Assembly (NCBI GenBank): GCA_017434525.1
Contig: JAFRFD010000049.1
Location: forward strand, 1-40,887
Reading direction: 5' to 3'
Source: Methanobrevibacter sp.
GTDB taxonomy: Archaea > Methanobacteriota > Methanobacteria > Methanobacteriales > Methanobacteriaceae
Length of the DNA stretch: 40,887 nucleotides
Under the pieces are notes generated by a model. It ran no database searches. It was not told where the DNA came from and saw nothing but the letters and a program-made list of their open reading frames with translations. Positions 8,432 through 15,350 of this stretch are shown one piece after another (position 1 is the first letter of the stretch; each line of letters opens with the position of its first letter). The translations under genes were made by a program, and so were the position numbers.

Positions 8432-8500
8432 AGAAAGGAGGAATACACCTAGATAATTGTTTAAAACGCAGTCTATAGGTTTTAAGTATTCCTCTTTTCT
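8432..8500 (+). ncRNA. Structured leader hairpin upstream of the 8521 gene
   Basis: AGAAAGGAGGAATAC (8432-8446) pairs with GTATTCCTCTTTTCT (8486-8500) at 14 of 15 positions. Inside, ACCT/AGGT plus AGA/TCT extend the stem. A ribosome-site-like AAGGAGG is buried in the left arm while the true site (AGGAGG, 8508-8513) lies just beyond the structure. A cis-acting leader or small RNA is inferred; no known riboswitch class is recognised. Confidence 0.5.
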
Positions 8501-8520
8501 CATTTTAGGAGGAATTAATA

Positions 8521-8978
8521 TGTTTGGAAATTATAATCCGCAAGGAAGTATAGACAGAATAAATAGTCATATTGCAGAACTTGAGAGAATGAAATCTCAA
8601 TTAACGCAACAGCAACAACAAATGCCTAATCTAACACAAAACTTTCAAATCGCACCAAATCAAGGTGGTATGAAGTATGCAGAGAACTTAGAACAAGTAG
8701 AAAAAGAGTTAGTTTTATTAGATACTCCATACTTCAGTCGAGATATGTCAGTTTTATGGGTTAAAAAGGCATCAGGAGAAACGAAATCATACGAGTTAAG
8801 GGAAATAGTCAAGAAAGATGAAAAAGACCTTAAAATAGAGTTTTTGATGGCAAAAATCGAAGAGTTAGAAAAGGAGGTAAATAATGAATCAGGTAACATT
8901 AATGTTGATGAACCAGTTGAAAGCGAAAAATCCACAAAAGTTTCAAAGAGTGGAACAACTAATGCAAAATCAAAGTAA
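8521..8978 (+). CDS. Hypothetical coiled-coil protein
   Basis: 152 aa from ATG 8521, with TAGGAGGAATTAAT directly before it; the open frame further upstream is part of the leader hairpin. The N-terminus MFGNYNPQGSIDRINSHIAEL leads into a short coiled coil and a poly-Gln stretch (about 26-36). The middle holds a compact domain (YFSRDMSVLWVKKASGETKSYELREI), then a Glu/Lys coiled coil and a Ser/Thr/Lys-rich tail. This type is common in AT-rich Bacillota phages beside the next two genes; its role is unknown, possibly virion-associated. Confidence 0.7.
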
Positions 8979-9114
8979 TCCTGTAGAAGTATTTAAACAG
9001 GTAACAAGTGGTTATAGTCAAGGACAAATGGACAACTTCTTTAATCAAGTAAAAAATATGGGGTTTGGAGATGATTTAATAAATCAATTAAAAAATGGTG
9101 TCGACACAAAGTGA
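8884..9114 (+). CDS. Hypothetical small helical protein
   Basis: 76 aa; GGAGGTAAATA sits before ATG 8884, inside the 3' end of the previous gene, so translation is coupled. It is predicted mostly helical with amphipathic Gln/Asn-rich helices (LMNQLKAKNPQKFQRVEQLM; QGQMDNFFNQVKNMGFGDDL). There is no catalytic motif, membrane segment or cysteine. It is of a type often found in Bacillota phages next to a glycine-rich protein like the one downstream. Function unknown. Confidence 0.65.
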   Translation: MNQVTLMLMNQLKAKNPQKFQRVEQLMQNQSNPVEVFKQVTSGYSQGQMDNFFNQVKNMGFGDDLINQLKNGVDTK

Positions 9115-9140
9115 TTATATAAAAAGAAAGGAGAATAGAG

Positions 9141-9824
9141 ATGAACGGTAGTAATGGAATCGTACCAACTGTTGACCTAGCAACTAACGGTGTATACAAC
9201 AGTGGCTTCGGTGGCTTCGGAGGAGATGGAATCTGGGCATTAGTGCTTTTAGCATTATTGTTTGGAGGAAACGGATTCGGAGGATATGGAAATGGTTGGA
9301 ATAATGTAGCAACTACTGATTTTGTATCTAGTGAATTTACTCAAAGAGATGTAACTAATGGTACTCAATCAATCCTAACTTCATTATCAAATGGATTTAG
9401 TGATGCTGCTACTAACTTATGTAATGTAAGAAGTGATGTTTTAACTGGTAATATGGGATTACAAAATTCTATATTAGGAAGTTCAAACGATATTCAAAGA
9501 GATATTTTAACTCAAACTAACGAGTTAAATACTAACTTACTAACAACTGCATTACAAAACCAAGCAAAGATGGATGAGTGTTGCTGCACATTAAGAGCAC
9601 AAGGAATTGAAAACACTCAAAAAATACTTGATGCTATGAGTCAAAATACTATTGATGATTTACGCTCACAAGTAAATGACTTAAAGAACACTATCACAGC
9701 AAATGGTATTGGTACTTCAATAGTAAATCAAGTAAGACCATATCCAATTCCAGCATATCCAGTTTCAAGTCCATATACAGGATTATTATATGGAAATGGA
9801 TTCTATGGAAACACAATCGTATAG
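9141..9824 (+). CDS. Glycine-rich hydrophobic-head protein
   Basis: 227 aa with AAAGGAGAA before ATG 9141. The first ~55 residues combine Gly-Phe repeats (GFGGFGGDG; FGGNGFGGYGNGWNN) with one hydrophobic core (IWALVLLALLFGG, about 31-43), so it could insert in a membrane. The middle is helical and Asn/Thr-rich with many Leu heptads, carries a CCC cluster (MDECCCTLRAQ, about 150), and ends in a Pro/Tyr-rich tail. This layout is widespread in Bacillota phages and prophages but has no known function. A terminator follows, so it may be strongly expressed. Confidence 0.7.
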   Translation: MNGSNGIVPTVDLATNGVYNSGFGGFGGDGIWALVLLALLFGGNGFGGYGNGWNNVATTDFVSSEFTQRDVTNGTQSILTSLSNGFSDAATNLCNVRSDVLTGNMGLQNSILGSSNDIQRDILTQTNELNTNLLTTALQNQAKMDECCCTLRAQGIENTQKILDAMSQNTIDDLRSQVNDLKNTITANGIGTSIVNQVRPYPIPAYPVSSPYTGLLYGNGFYGNTIV

Positions 9825-9872
9825 CATAATGTCTTAAAGACAATCTCTAATGAGAACTTGCTAATTATATGA

Positions 9873-9897
9873 GAATAGGCAAGTCCTATTCTTTTTT
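9873..9897 (+). terminator. Rho-independent terminator
   Basis: GAATAGG (9873-9879), loop CAAGT, CCTATTC (9885-9891) and six T. It ends transcription after the glycine-rich gene and lies just before the ribosome site of the next gene, so it may attenuate downstream expression. Confidence 0.85.
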
Positions 9898-9913
9898 GAA
9901 GGGAGGAAAACAA

Positions 9914-10360
9914 ATGATAGAAAGTGTACAAGAACAAGAATTAGTCTTAACATCTAATACTGCTCCTATTACTTTTTCTGATACAGACCTAAGAACAAAT
10001 AGTGCAAATTGTCAATGGGGTTGGTTAAATCATAATGAAGGAAGTGCTACTTTCAATATAGTAAGTGGAGGTATATATGAAATCAATTTCAATGCAAATG
10101 TTACAAGCGGTACTGCAGGAAATGTTGGTTTTGCTATTTTTGCTGATGGTACTCAGTTAGCAGGAAGCGAAATGGATACTCCAGTTACTGTTGGTGTTTA
10201 TACAAATATATCTAGCACAAAATATATAAGAGTTTGTGGTAGAGGTAGTGTATCAATAACTGTTAGAAGTATACCAACAATAACTTATGACGGAACAACA
10301 ACTGATACTCAAATACCTATTGTAAAAAATGCTAACATTTCAATAAAGAGATATGCGTAG
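9914..10360 (+). CDS. C1q/TNF-like jelly-roll protein, putative virion surface protein
   Basis: 148 aa from ATG 9914 (GGGAGG 8 bases upstream); an earlier frame start falls in the terminator hairpin. Almost all beta: IYEINFNANVTSG, VGFAIFADGTQLAGSE and YIRVCGRGSVSITVRS are strand patterns seen in C1q-like/BclA C-terminal domains of Bacillota phages and spore surfaces. No signal peptide. Likely a trimeric outer decoration or adhesion protein. Family assignment is from fold-like pattern only. The next gene starts within its last codons. Confidence 0.5.
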   Translation: MIESVQEQELVLTSNTAPITFSDTDLRTNSANCQWGWLNHNEGSATFNIVSGGIYEINFNANVTSGTAGNVGFAIFADGTQLAGSEMDTPVTVGVYTNISSTKYIRVCGRGSVSITVRSIPTITYDGTTTDTQIPIVKNANISIKRYA

Positions 10361-10556
10361 TGTAGATAATCTTTCTTTGATTTTACAGGCATTAAGTTTA
10401 GAAATATTATTCAGAGACTATAACAACTATGATCTGATGCAAGAATTACAAAATCAAGATACTAATTATTTACAAAAAATAATATCTCAAAATGAAGAGA
10501 TATTAAATCTTTTGAAAGAAAGGAGTAATTCCGATGGAAGAAAAAATAATAAATAG
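10353..10556 (+). CDS. Hypothetical small protein
   Basis: 67 aa, ATG 10353 inside the end of the C1q-like gene and overlapping the following gene by 23 bases. Helical with Leu/Ile-rich amphipathic stretches (LSLILQALSLEILF; YLQKIISQNEEILNLL) and a basic tail. No motif recognised. The nested arrangement suggests it is translated as part of a coupled chain with its neighbours. Confidence 0.6.
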   Translation: MRSVDNLSLILQALSLEILFRDYNNYDLMQELQNQDTNYLQKIISQNEEILNLLKERSNSDGRKNNK

Positions 10557-10974
10557 TGTAAAAGAATACCTAGAGCAAGTAGGAAATGACGGAATTAATT
10601 CTACAGATATAGATTACTTGTTTAAAGCGGTAGATATATACAAAGATATGAAGGAGGTAGAGTGTATGAATTACGGAAATTATGGAAACTATGGAAGATA
10701 TGACGGTTATGGAGAATATGGTCGTAGAGGATATGACACAAAATACCGTGGTGAAGAATATATGGATGGTATGAGAGGTAGTTATAGAAATTACGAATCA
10801 GCAAGAAATGAATATAATAATGGAAATTATGGGGCAAAAGAAGATGGATTAAAAGAATTAGACTATATGATGCACGCTGCTATGAAATTTATCAAAATGG
10901 TAAAACAAGAAGCAACTTCACCTGAAGAGCAAGAAATAGTAAGACGACACATTATGAAAATAAGTGAAATGTAA
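10534..10974 (+). CDS. Tyr/Gly-rich low-complexity protein
   Basis: 146 aa, AAAGGAG 8 bases before ATG 10534. A short helical N-terminus is followed by a Tyr-Gly-Asn-Arg low-complexity stretch (MNYGNYGNYGRYDGYGEYG, about 45-63, continuing to ~100). The C-terminal helix is charged (EATSPEEQEIVRRHIMKI). The Tyr-rich centre begins at an internal Met with AAGGAGGT upstream (10650-10668), so a shorter form may also be made. Such proteins recur in Bacillota phages without known function. Confidence 0.65.
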   Translation: MEEKIINSVKEYLEQVGNDGINSTDIDYLFKAVDIYKDMKEVECMNYGNYGNYGRYDGYGEYGRRGYDTKYRGEEYMDGMRGSYRNYESARNEYNNGNYGAKEDGLKELDYMMHAAMKFIKMVKQEATSPEEQEIVRRHIMKISEM

Positions 10975-11330
10975 TGTATAGGTTTTATAATGCGAACTCA
11001 TTAGGGAACTTTGTAAACGATTGTACTATCCGTGCAATTTCTACAGCAGAAAATAAAACTTGGGATGAAACATATAATGAAATAAGCGATATAGCACAAA
11101 GAAACGGTACTATGATGGATGATAGAAACTTCATAAGGGGTTTACTAGATTACAGGTATAAACGTGTACCATACCTGCCTTATACAGTAGGAGAGGTAGC
11201 AGGAGAATATCCTGATAAAACTCTACTTATAACAATGGATGGACATATAACCTGTTCAATATATGGAGTAATCTATGATAGTTTTGATTGTAGAAAAAGA
11301 GTTGCAGAAGATGCTTGGATAGTAAAATAA
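10974..11330 (+). CDS. Papain-like (C39-type fold) small protein
   Basis: 118 aa; its ATG shares a base with the previous stop (TAATG). NDCTIRAISTAENKTWDETY (residues 15-34) resembles the catalytic Cys helix of papain-like/C39 proteins, MDGHITCSIYGVIYDSFDC (about 86-104) supplies a His followed by the expected Asp region. Many phages carry such single-domain proteins whose substrate is unknown. The Cys, His and Asp pattern is visible; proteolytic activity is inference. It might be a virion or host-takeover factor. Confidence 0.55.
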   Translation: MYRFYNANSLGNFVNDCTIRAISTAENKTWDETYNEISDIAQRNGTMMDDRNFIRGLLDYRYKRVPYLPYTVGEVAGEYPDKTLLITMDGHITCSIYGVIYDSFDCRKRVAEDAWIVK

Positions 11331-11351
11331 GAGGCCTTATAGCCTCTTTTT
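11330..11351. terminator. Bidirectional terminator between convergent genes
   Basis: AGAGGC (11330-11335), loop CTTATA, GCCTCT (11342-11347) and TTTT rightward. It separates the rightward papain-like gene from the leftward HNH gene, whose stop lies inside the loop. Confidence 0.75.
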
Positions 11352-11651
11352 GTATATTAATGAATCAATAGACCAATTAGGGTATAGTTGGCTTAAATAG
11401 GCTTCTATATTACGTTTAATATGCTCTTTTCGTTCTTTGCTTTTTCCGTTATCAAAACTATTATGACAATCTTGGCATAATGTTACAATATTTTCTTCGA
11501 TTCCTAAACCACCGTGTGAACGTGCAATATAATGAGCATTAGGCATAGCAAAAGGACTGCCACAATTTATACAATGATGATGGTCTCGTTCCCAGACTTT
11601 TTCTTTTACAGCTTGGGAAATATCACAAGCTTTACTCCTTTTTGATTTCAT
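11337..11651 (-). CDS. HNH endonuclease
   Basis: 104 aa, leftward, with AAAGGAGG before the ATG. Zinc knuckles CINCG (about 32-36) and CQDCH (about 69-73) bracket the HNH core: NAHYIARSHGG holds the first His and the C-terminal CHNSF the last. The family nicks or cuts double-stranded DNA. It is the only leftward gene in this part and is boxed in by a terminator and a rightward promoter, which looks like an inserted free-standing element. In many phages an HNH protein assists the terminase; here it is far from the terminase genes. Confidence 0.85.
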   Translation of the reverse strand: MKSKRSKACDISQAVKEKVWERDHHHCINCGSPFAMPNAHYIARSHGGLGIEENIVTLCQDCHNSFDNGKSKERKEHIKRNIEAYLSQLYPNWSIDSLIYKKRL

Positions 11652-11666
11652 AAAACCTCCTTTTTA

Positions 11667-11695
11667 TTGACTAAATAAAGAAAATAGGGTAGAAT
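11667..11695 (+). promoter_or_regulatory. Sigma-A-type promoter
   Basis: TTGACT (11667-11672), 17-base spacer, TAGAAT (11690-11695). It points to the gene at 11725 and lies between the divergent HNH gene and that gene. Confidence 0.65.
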
Positions 11696-11696
11696 A

Positions 11697-11717
11697 CCAC
11701 CTCACCGAAGGAGGTGG
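11697..11717 (+). promoter_or_regulatory. Inverted repeat over transcription start and ribosome site
   Basis: CCACCTC (11697-11703), 7-base spacer, GAGGTGG (11711-11717). The right arm contains the AGGAGGT ribosome site of the 11725 gene. If transcription begins near 11702 the left arm is mostly untranscribed and the repeat would act as an operator; in a longer read-through RNA it would hide the ribosome site. Confidence 0.5.
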
Positions 11718-11724
11718 AGAAGAA

Positions 11725-12027
11725 GTGATGCAAATAACATACCAAAAACGTGATGGCAGCATAATGCAAAAATATAGAAATACGATGCTACCCTATGACA
11801 TCGGTGATACAACGTCTATGGGTTGGAAAGTACTAAACATAGAATATGAATATAAGGATAAATGGTATTCAAAGGAAGAATACGACAAGTTGATACAAAA
11901 AAATAAAGAAAGATATATCAGGAAGAATCAAATCAAAGAATTATGTATTAAAGAAACCAAAACCTTATTATATTATTTTATAGTGATAACAATCCTTTAT
12001 TATATAAGAATAAGGATAGGTATATAA
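11725..12027 (+). CDS. Small protein with C-terminal membrane segment
   Basis: 100 aa if GTG 11725 is used (9 bases after AGGAGGT); ATG 11728 overlaps it and gives 99 aa. Residues 1-55 look beta-rich (MQITYQKRDGSIMQ; MGWKVLNIEYEYKDKWYSKEEY), then a charged helix, and a hydrophobic C-terminus (LLYYFIVITILYYI, about 83-96) that would anchor it. First gene after its own promoter, so likely early. No family recognised. Confidence 0.6.
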   Translation: MMQITYQKRDGSIMQKYRNTMLPYDIGDTTSMGWKVLNIEYEYKDKWYSKEEYDKLIQKNKERYIRKNQIKELCIKETKTLLYYFIVITILYYIRIRIGI

Positions 12028-12085
12028 TTGCATCAGCTTCTCGATTTAATAAAAAATTAAATGAAAAATATTTTCAAAAAAAGTG

Positions 12086-12113
12086 TTGACTTCTTAAATA
12101 TTAAGAGTATAAT
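12086..12113 (+). promoter_or_regulatory. Strong early promoter with internal palindrome
   Basis: TTGACT (12086-12091), 16-base spacer, TATAAT (12108-12113). The spacer holds the palindrome CTTAA-ATA-TTAAG (12093-12105). TGTTAAGT (12113-12120) and ACTTAACA (12139-12146) form a second perfect 8-bp inverted repeat around the start point. These look like repressor sites; the binding protein is unknown, but the HTH protein encoded at 12242 is a natural candidate. Confidence 0.75.
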
Positions 12114-12221
12114 GTTAAGTGTAAGGGAAACATAAACAACTTAACAATTATGTCTTGGGAAGTTAACATAATATCAAAATCGAGAAGTTTAACTCAAGAC
12201 AATTAGTCTTGGGTTTTTTTT
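12114..12221 (+). ncRNA. Attenuator-like leader RNA with exclusive hairpins
   Basis: The ~100-nt leader can form two exclusive structures. Terminator: ACTCAAGAC (12192-12200) with GTCTTGGGT (12206-12214) plus a T run. Antiterminator: GTCTTG (12152-12157) with CAAGAC (12195-12200), extended by AGTTAA (12161-12166) with TTAACT (12189-12194). Both use 12195-12200. A third hairpin, ATTATGT/ACATAAT (12147-12153, 12166-12172), may favour the terminator. No ligand class is recognised. It precedes the early block. Confidence 0.6.
12192..12221 (+). terminator. Intrinsic terminator in the early leader
   Basis: 9-bp stem ACTCAAGAC/GTCTTGGGT (one G-U pair), loop AATTA, and eight T (12214-12221), 20 bases before the ATG of the HTH gene. 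It can stop the transcript that begins at the 12086 promoter. Confidence 0.85.
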
Positions 12222-12241
12222 GTTTCCAGAAAGGAGAAGAT

Positions 12242-12448
12242 ATGAAGAAAGTATTATTTCCAGGTCTTTTAGGAGAAATGGCAAAACGTGGAGAAACACA
12301 AAGAACTATAGCTAAATTACTAGAAAAATCGCCTCAATCAATAAGCAAAAAGTTCAATGGAAGAAGCCAATGGTCAATAAGTGAAGTAGATAAAATATGC
12401 GAACACTATAACAAAGACTATTACGAACTTTTTAAGAAAAAAGATTAA
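12242..12448 (+). CDS. Small XRE/Cro-type HTH regulator
   Basis: 68 aa from ATG 12242, chosen for the AAAGGAGAA site 5 bases before it; the extra upstream frame overlaps the terminator. One helix-turn-helix domain fills the protein: MAKRGETQRTIAKLLEKSPQSISKKFNGRSQWSISEVDKI, with QRTIAKLL and PQSISKKFNG as the two core helices. DNA-binding domain only, no sensor. It lies first in the early unit behind an attenuator leader. It could act like Cro or an activator; the likely sites are the palindromes around the 12086 promoter. Confidence 0.8.
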   Translation: MKKVLFPGLLGEMAKRGETQRTIAKLLEKSPQSISKKFNGRSQWSISEVDKICEHYNKDYYELFKKKD

Positions 12449-12499
12449 TTAAATTATATCAAAAATTAATCCCTAAAGCAAAAAGTAAAGGAGGTAAAT

Positions 12500-12595
12500 A
12501 TGCAAACAAAAAAAGAGAAACCCATTGGAAAAGATTTCTCAACTACATTATATCACTTTAACACAAAAAACACAAATGTAGGTGATAAAAATTGA
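12500..12595 (+). CDS. Hypothetical 31-aa protein
   Basis: 31 aa, AAGGAGGT 5 bases before ATG 12500 and a stop overlapping the start of the next gene. Mostly Lys, Thr and Asn, with no motif. The excellent ribosome site and the tight overlap are the only support; it may serve to couple translation of the TTG-started gene downstream. Confidence 0.45.
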   Translation: MQTKKEKPIGKDFSTTLYHFNTKNTNVGDKN

Positions 12596-13170
12596 AGAGC
12601 TTTACTATCTATGAAGAATACTTTGATTTGATAACAATATTGCCTAAAGAAGAAGAGCAAAAAGATCTTTTATATAAGATAGCGGAATATATGTTTTACG
12701 ATAAAGAACCAACATTAAATAAGAATCAAACTAAGATTTTTAACAATTTAAAACGACCTCTAAACAAAAGCAAAACTAAATCAAAAGCAACATCAAATCA
12801 AAATCAAAATGAAATCAAAATGGAATCAAAAACAAATCAAAACGAAAACACATCTAATGATGTTAATGTAAATGTTAATGGTAATGTATTTAAGAAACCT
12901 ACATTAGAAGAAGTAGAAGAATATTGTAGAGAGAGAAATAACAATGTAGATGCAGAAACATTTATAAACTTTTATGAAAGCAAAGGTTGGTTCGTAGGTA
13001 AAAACAAAATGAAAGATTGGAAAGCTTGTGTAAGAACTTGGGAAAAGAAAAGTAAACATATAATTGCTAAAGAAGAAAAAACTGTTCCTGATTGGTTTGA
13101 ACAACAATTAGAAAATCAAGAACCCACAAAAGAAGAACAACGAGAAATGGAAGAAGCATTAAATATATGA
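12592..13170 (+). CDS. DUF6291-like replication protein (putative initiator/helicase-loader type)
   Basis: 192 aa from TTG 12592 (AGGTGA upstream, overlapping the previous stop). N-terminal residues 1-~60 match the DUF6291 pattern in Bacillota phages: SFTIYEEYFDLITILPKEEE, then EPTLNKNQTKIFNNLKRPLNKSK. An Asn/Lys/Gln-rich linker (60-100) is followed by FKKPTLEEVEEYCRERNNNVDAE, FYESKGWFVGKNKMKDWKAC and VRTWEK, a C-terminal helical domain seen in phage replisome organisers. With ERF and SSB downstream, a role in loading host replication proteins is likely but unproven. No polymerase or helicase accompanies it. Confidence 0.7.
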   Translation: MKSFTIYEEYFDLITILPKEEEQKDLLYKIAEYMFYDKEPTLNKNQTKIFNNLKRPLNKSKTKSKATSNQNQNEIKMESKTNQNENTSNDVNVNVNGNVFKKPTLEEVEEYCRERNNNVDAETFINFYESKGWFVGKNKMKDWKACVRTWEKKSKHIIAKEEKTVPDWFEQQLENQEPTKEEQREMEEALNI

Positions 13171-13565
13171 ATCAAGATGGACCTGTAATTACAAAAGAAT
13201 TTAAAGACAACAGAAATATTATTACATATTTAGATGAAAACGAATTTAAAAAACGAGAACGAGCAATTAAAAAATATCTTATGGGAGCTTACAAATATTG
13301 GATTTTTGAAGTAATACCAAAATTACAAAAAGAAAACAAGATAGATGGCAAATATGAATTAGAACTACCTGTAGATAAGTTATTTAAAAAAGTTTATGGG
13401 GAAGTTAAAGTTTTATTTACTGTGAAAAATGATGTAGTGATTCTCGAAAATATAGAACCTACCGAAATGTTATTAGATATGCACAAAAGAGATTTGCCAT
13501 CATACAAAGGTGTTCCATATAGGAACGAAAAAGATAAATTTAAAATTGAGTTAATGAAGGAGTGA
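13167..13565 (+). CDS. Hypothetical protein
   Basis: 132 aa; ATG 13167 overlaps the stop of the replication gene (ATGA). Pattern is mixed alpha/beta with charged helices (NEFKKRERAIKKYLMGAYKY) and strands (YELELPVDKLFKKVYGEVKVL). No cysteine cluster, no Walker motif and no membrane segment. Position between a replication protein and small early genes suggests a DNA-metabolism accessory role, but no family is recognised. Confidence 0.65.
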   Translation: MNQDGPVITKEFKDNRNIITYLDENEFKKRERAIKKYLMGAYKYWIFEVIPKLQKENKIDGKYELELPVDKLFKKVYGEVKVLFTVKNDVVILENIEPTEMLLDMHKRDLPSYKGVPYRNEKDKFKIELMKE

Positions 13566-13568
13566 ATT

Positions 13569-13745
13569 ATGGAAAAAGAAGAATTATTAAGACAATTAGA
13601 ATACATAAAAAGTGTATTAGAAGATTTAAAACAAAATGATGGCGAAAGGTCATTTTATTGCTATCAAAAAAATCAAATTGAGGAAGAATTAAAAGAATTA
13701 GAAAAGGGTGGTGATTTAATTGAAAGACAAGATCAAAGAGATTAG
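13569..13745 (+). CDS. Small coiled-coil protein
   Basis: 58 aa, GGAGTGAATT before ATG 13569. Two charged helices (EELLRQLEYIKSVLEDLK; KNQIEEELKELEKG) are joined by a short turn, a helical-hairpin plan. The 3' end overlaps the next gene by 26 bases. Function unknown. Confidence 0.6.
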   Translation: MEKEELLRQLEYIKSVLEDLKQNDGERSFYCYQKNQIEEELKELEKGGDLIERQDQRD

Positions 13746-13941
13746 ATACCAACAACAGATAAACAAACTAGAAAACGAAAACGAAACATTAAAAGCAATT
13801 ATTAAAGAAGAATTGTATCAAGAGTTTATGGATTATGTAGATGTAAGGACTAGATGTGAAAAACTTGAAGAAACAAATAAAAGATTAAGAAGCAAGATTA
13901 AAGACTATCAATCAAAGACATATAAAGGGGGCAAAAAGTAA
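13720..13941 (+). CDS. Small coiled-coil protein
   Basis: 73 aa from TTG 13720, with GGGTGGTG upstream. Nearly continuous charged helix (QQQINKLENENETLKAIIKE, then CEKLEETNKRLRSKIKDYQ), ending in a basic tail. Its last base is the first of the next gene's ATG. Likely a dimeric coiled coil; no function recognised. Confidence 0.6.
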   Translation: MKDKIKEIRYQQQINKLENENETLKAIIKEELYQEFMDYVDVRTRCEKLEETNKRLRSKIKDYQSKTYKGGKK

Positions 13942-14243
13942 TGGAAGAATTAAGATTCGGACAAAATCCTATGTTAGAGGCTCAAAAACTAGCTAATGAA
14001 TCAGTAGATAAGCAAAAGAGATATATGCAAATAAAAGAAATTCTTAAAGGTAGAAAAATGACTGCAAAAGAGATAGCGGTAGAAATGTCAGATAGAGGAT
14101 ATATACCTTTTAGTGAAAGAAATTTTACATCACCAAGATTAACTGAATTATGTCAAAAAGGGGAAGTTGAGCCAATAGGTAAAAAGAAATGTGCCTATAC
14201 AGGAAAATTAGTAACCGTATTTAGATTAAGGGAGGAAAATTGA
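13941..14243 (+). CDS. Winged-helix-like small protein
   Basis: 100 aa, GGGGGC upstream and start overlapping the previous stop. Residues ~28-100 look like a winged helix: RYMQIKEILKGRKMTAKEIA (helix 1-2), FTSPRLTELCQKGEVEPIG (recognition helix) and KLVTVFRLREE (wing strands). The order resembles MarR/DNA-invertase-like winged helices found next to ERF genes in other phages. Likely DNA-binding; target unknown. Confidence 0.55.
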   Translation: MEELRFGQNPMLEAQKLANESVDKQKRYMQIKEILKGRKMTAKEIAVEMSDRGYIPFSERNFTSPRLTELCQKGEVEPIGKKKCAYTGKLVTVFRLREEN

Positions 14244-14244
14244 T

Positions 14245-14829
14245 ATGAATATATACGAAAAACTAATGAACGTACAGCAAGAATTAAAAGCTCCTAAAGG
14301 AAAATGGAACTCATTTGGTAAATACAACTATAGAAGTTGCGAAGACATATTGGATGCAGTTAAACCAATATTAAAAAAGAATAAATTAGTATTACAACTT
14401 ACTGATTTAGTAATACCAGCAAGTGAAACAAGATTTTATATTAAAGCAACCGCAAGACTTATTGATATTGAGGCAACTGAAAACAATGTAATTGAAAATA
14501 CAGCATTTGCTAGAGAAGAAGAAGAAAAGAAAGGTATGGATGGTAGCCAAATTACTGGTACAGCATCCAGTTATGCAAGAAAATATGCTTTAAATGGACT
14601 TTTCTTAATAGACGATACAAAAGATGCTGATACTGATGAATATCATAACCAAAACGAACAAAAGAAACTTGTAACAAAAGCACAAATAAAAAAACTAGGA
14701 GAATTAGTTGACGATATACCTGCTATGCTAAATTACTACAAAGTTGATAAGATTGAGAATTTGAGTTATGAAGATGCTAAAAAGACAATAGAAAGAAAAG
14801 AAAATGCTGCTAAGCGAGAAGATGCGTAA
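14245..14829 (+). CDS. erf: ERF-family single-strand annealing protein
   Basis: 194 aa, GGGAGGAAA 7 bases before ATG 14245. N-terminal [18 protein letters not shown] and [13 protein letters not shown] are typical of the ERF family. The signature [20 protein letters not shown] followed by [12 protein letters not shown] (about 98-128) is unmistakable. ERF proteins anneal complementary DNA strands and promote phage recombination, usually with a 5'-3' exonuclease and SSB; both types are encoded nearby. A Lys-rich C-terminal region follows. The stop overlaps the homing endonuclease start. Confidence 0.92.
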   Translation: MNIYEKLMNVQQELKAPKGKWNSFGKYNYRSCEDILDAVKPILKKNKLVLQLTDLVIPASETRFYIKATARLIDIEATENNVIENTAFAREEEEKKGMDGSQITGTASSYARKYALNGLFLIDDTKDADTDEYHNQNEQKKLVTKAQIKKLGELVDDIPAMLNYYKVDKIENLSYEDAKKTIERKENAAKREDA

Positions 14830-15350
14830 TGAAAGAAGTTTGGAAAGACATAAAAGGGTATGAAGGTAGATACCAAGTAAGTAATTTAGGTAGAGTTAGG
14901 AGTTTGGATTATACATACAAACAAAGCCATGGTTATAGAACAAGAGAAGGTAAAATTCTAAAACCTTCTCTAAAACCTAATGGTTATGTAAGAGTATCAT
15001 TAACAAGAAATAAACAAGTTATGATTCATAGATTAGTAGCTGAAACATTTATACCAAATCCTGAAAATAAGCGAACAGTAAATCACAAAGACGGTAATAA
15101 AGCAAATAATAGAGTAGAGAACCTAGAGTGGAATACACACAAAGAAAATAACAATCATGCAACTAAAAACAACTTAAATAATTGTGCAAAAAAAGTTATT
15201 TGTTTAGAAACGAAAGAGATATTTAATTCCACTCATGAAGCTGATAGAAAATTCAAAGGAAACGTTTGGAATTGTTGCAAATATAGAAATAGAACAAGTG
15301 GTGGTTATCATTTCATGTTTTTAGAGGAATATAATGAAAATCTTATCTGA
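14829..15350 (+). CDS. NUMOD4-HNH homing endonuclease
   Basis: 173 aa, start overlapping the ERF stop (TAATG). N-terminal NUMOD4 motif ([20 protein letters not shown], about 4-23). HNH core from [20 protein letters not shown] through [17 protein letters not shown] (about 72-110), with the conserved His-Asn-His spacing. The C-terminal segment ([20 protein letters not shown]) matches the NUMOD1 DNA-contact motif. These enzymes cut specific DNA sites and spread themselves between phages. It sits exactly between the annealing and nuclease genes and overlaps both, so a late insertion is plausible. Confidence 0.9.
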   Translation: MKEVWKDIKGYEGRYQVSNLGRVRSLDYTYKQSHGYRTREGKILKPSLKPNGYVRVSLTRNKQVMIHRLVAETFIPNPENKRTVNHKDGNKANNRVENLEWNTHKENNNHATKNNLNNCAKKVICLETKEIFNSTHEADRKFKGNVWNCCKYRNRTSGGYHFMFLEEYNENLI

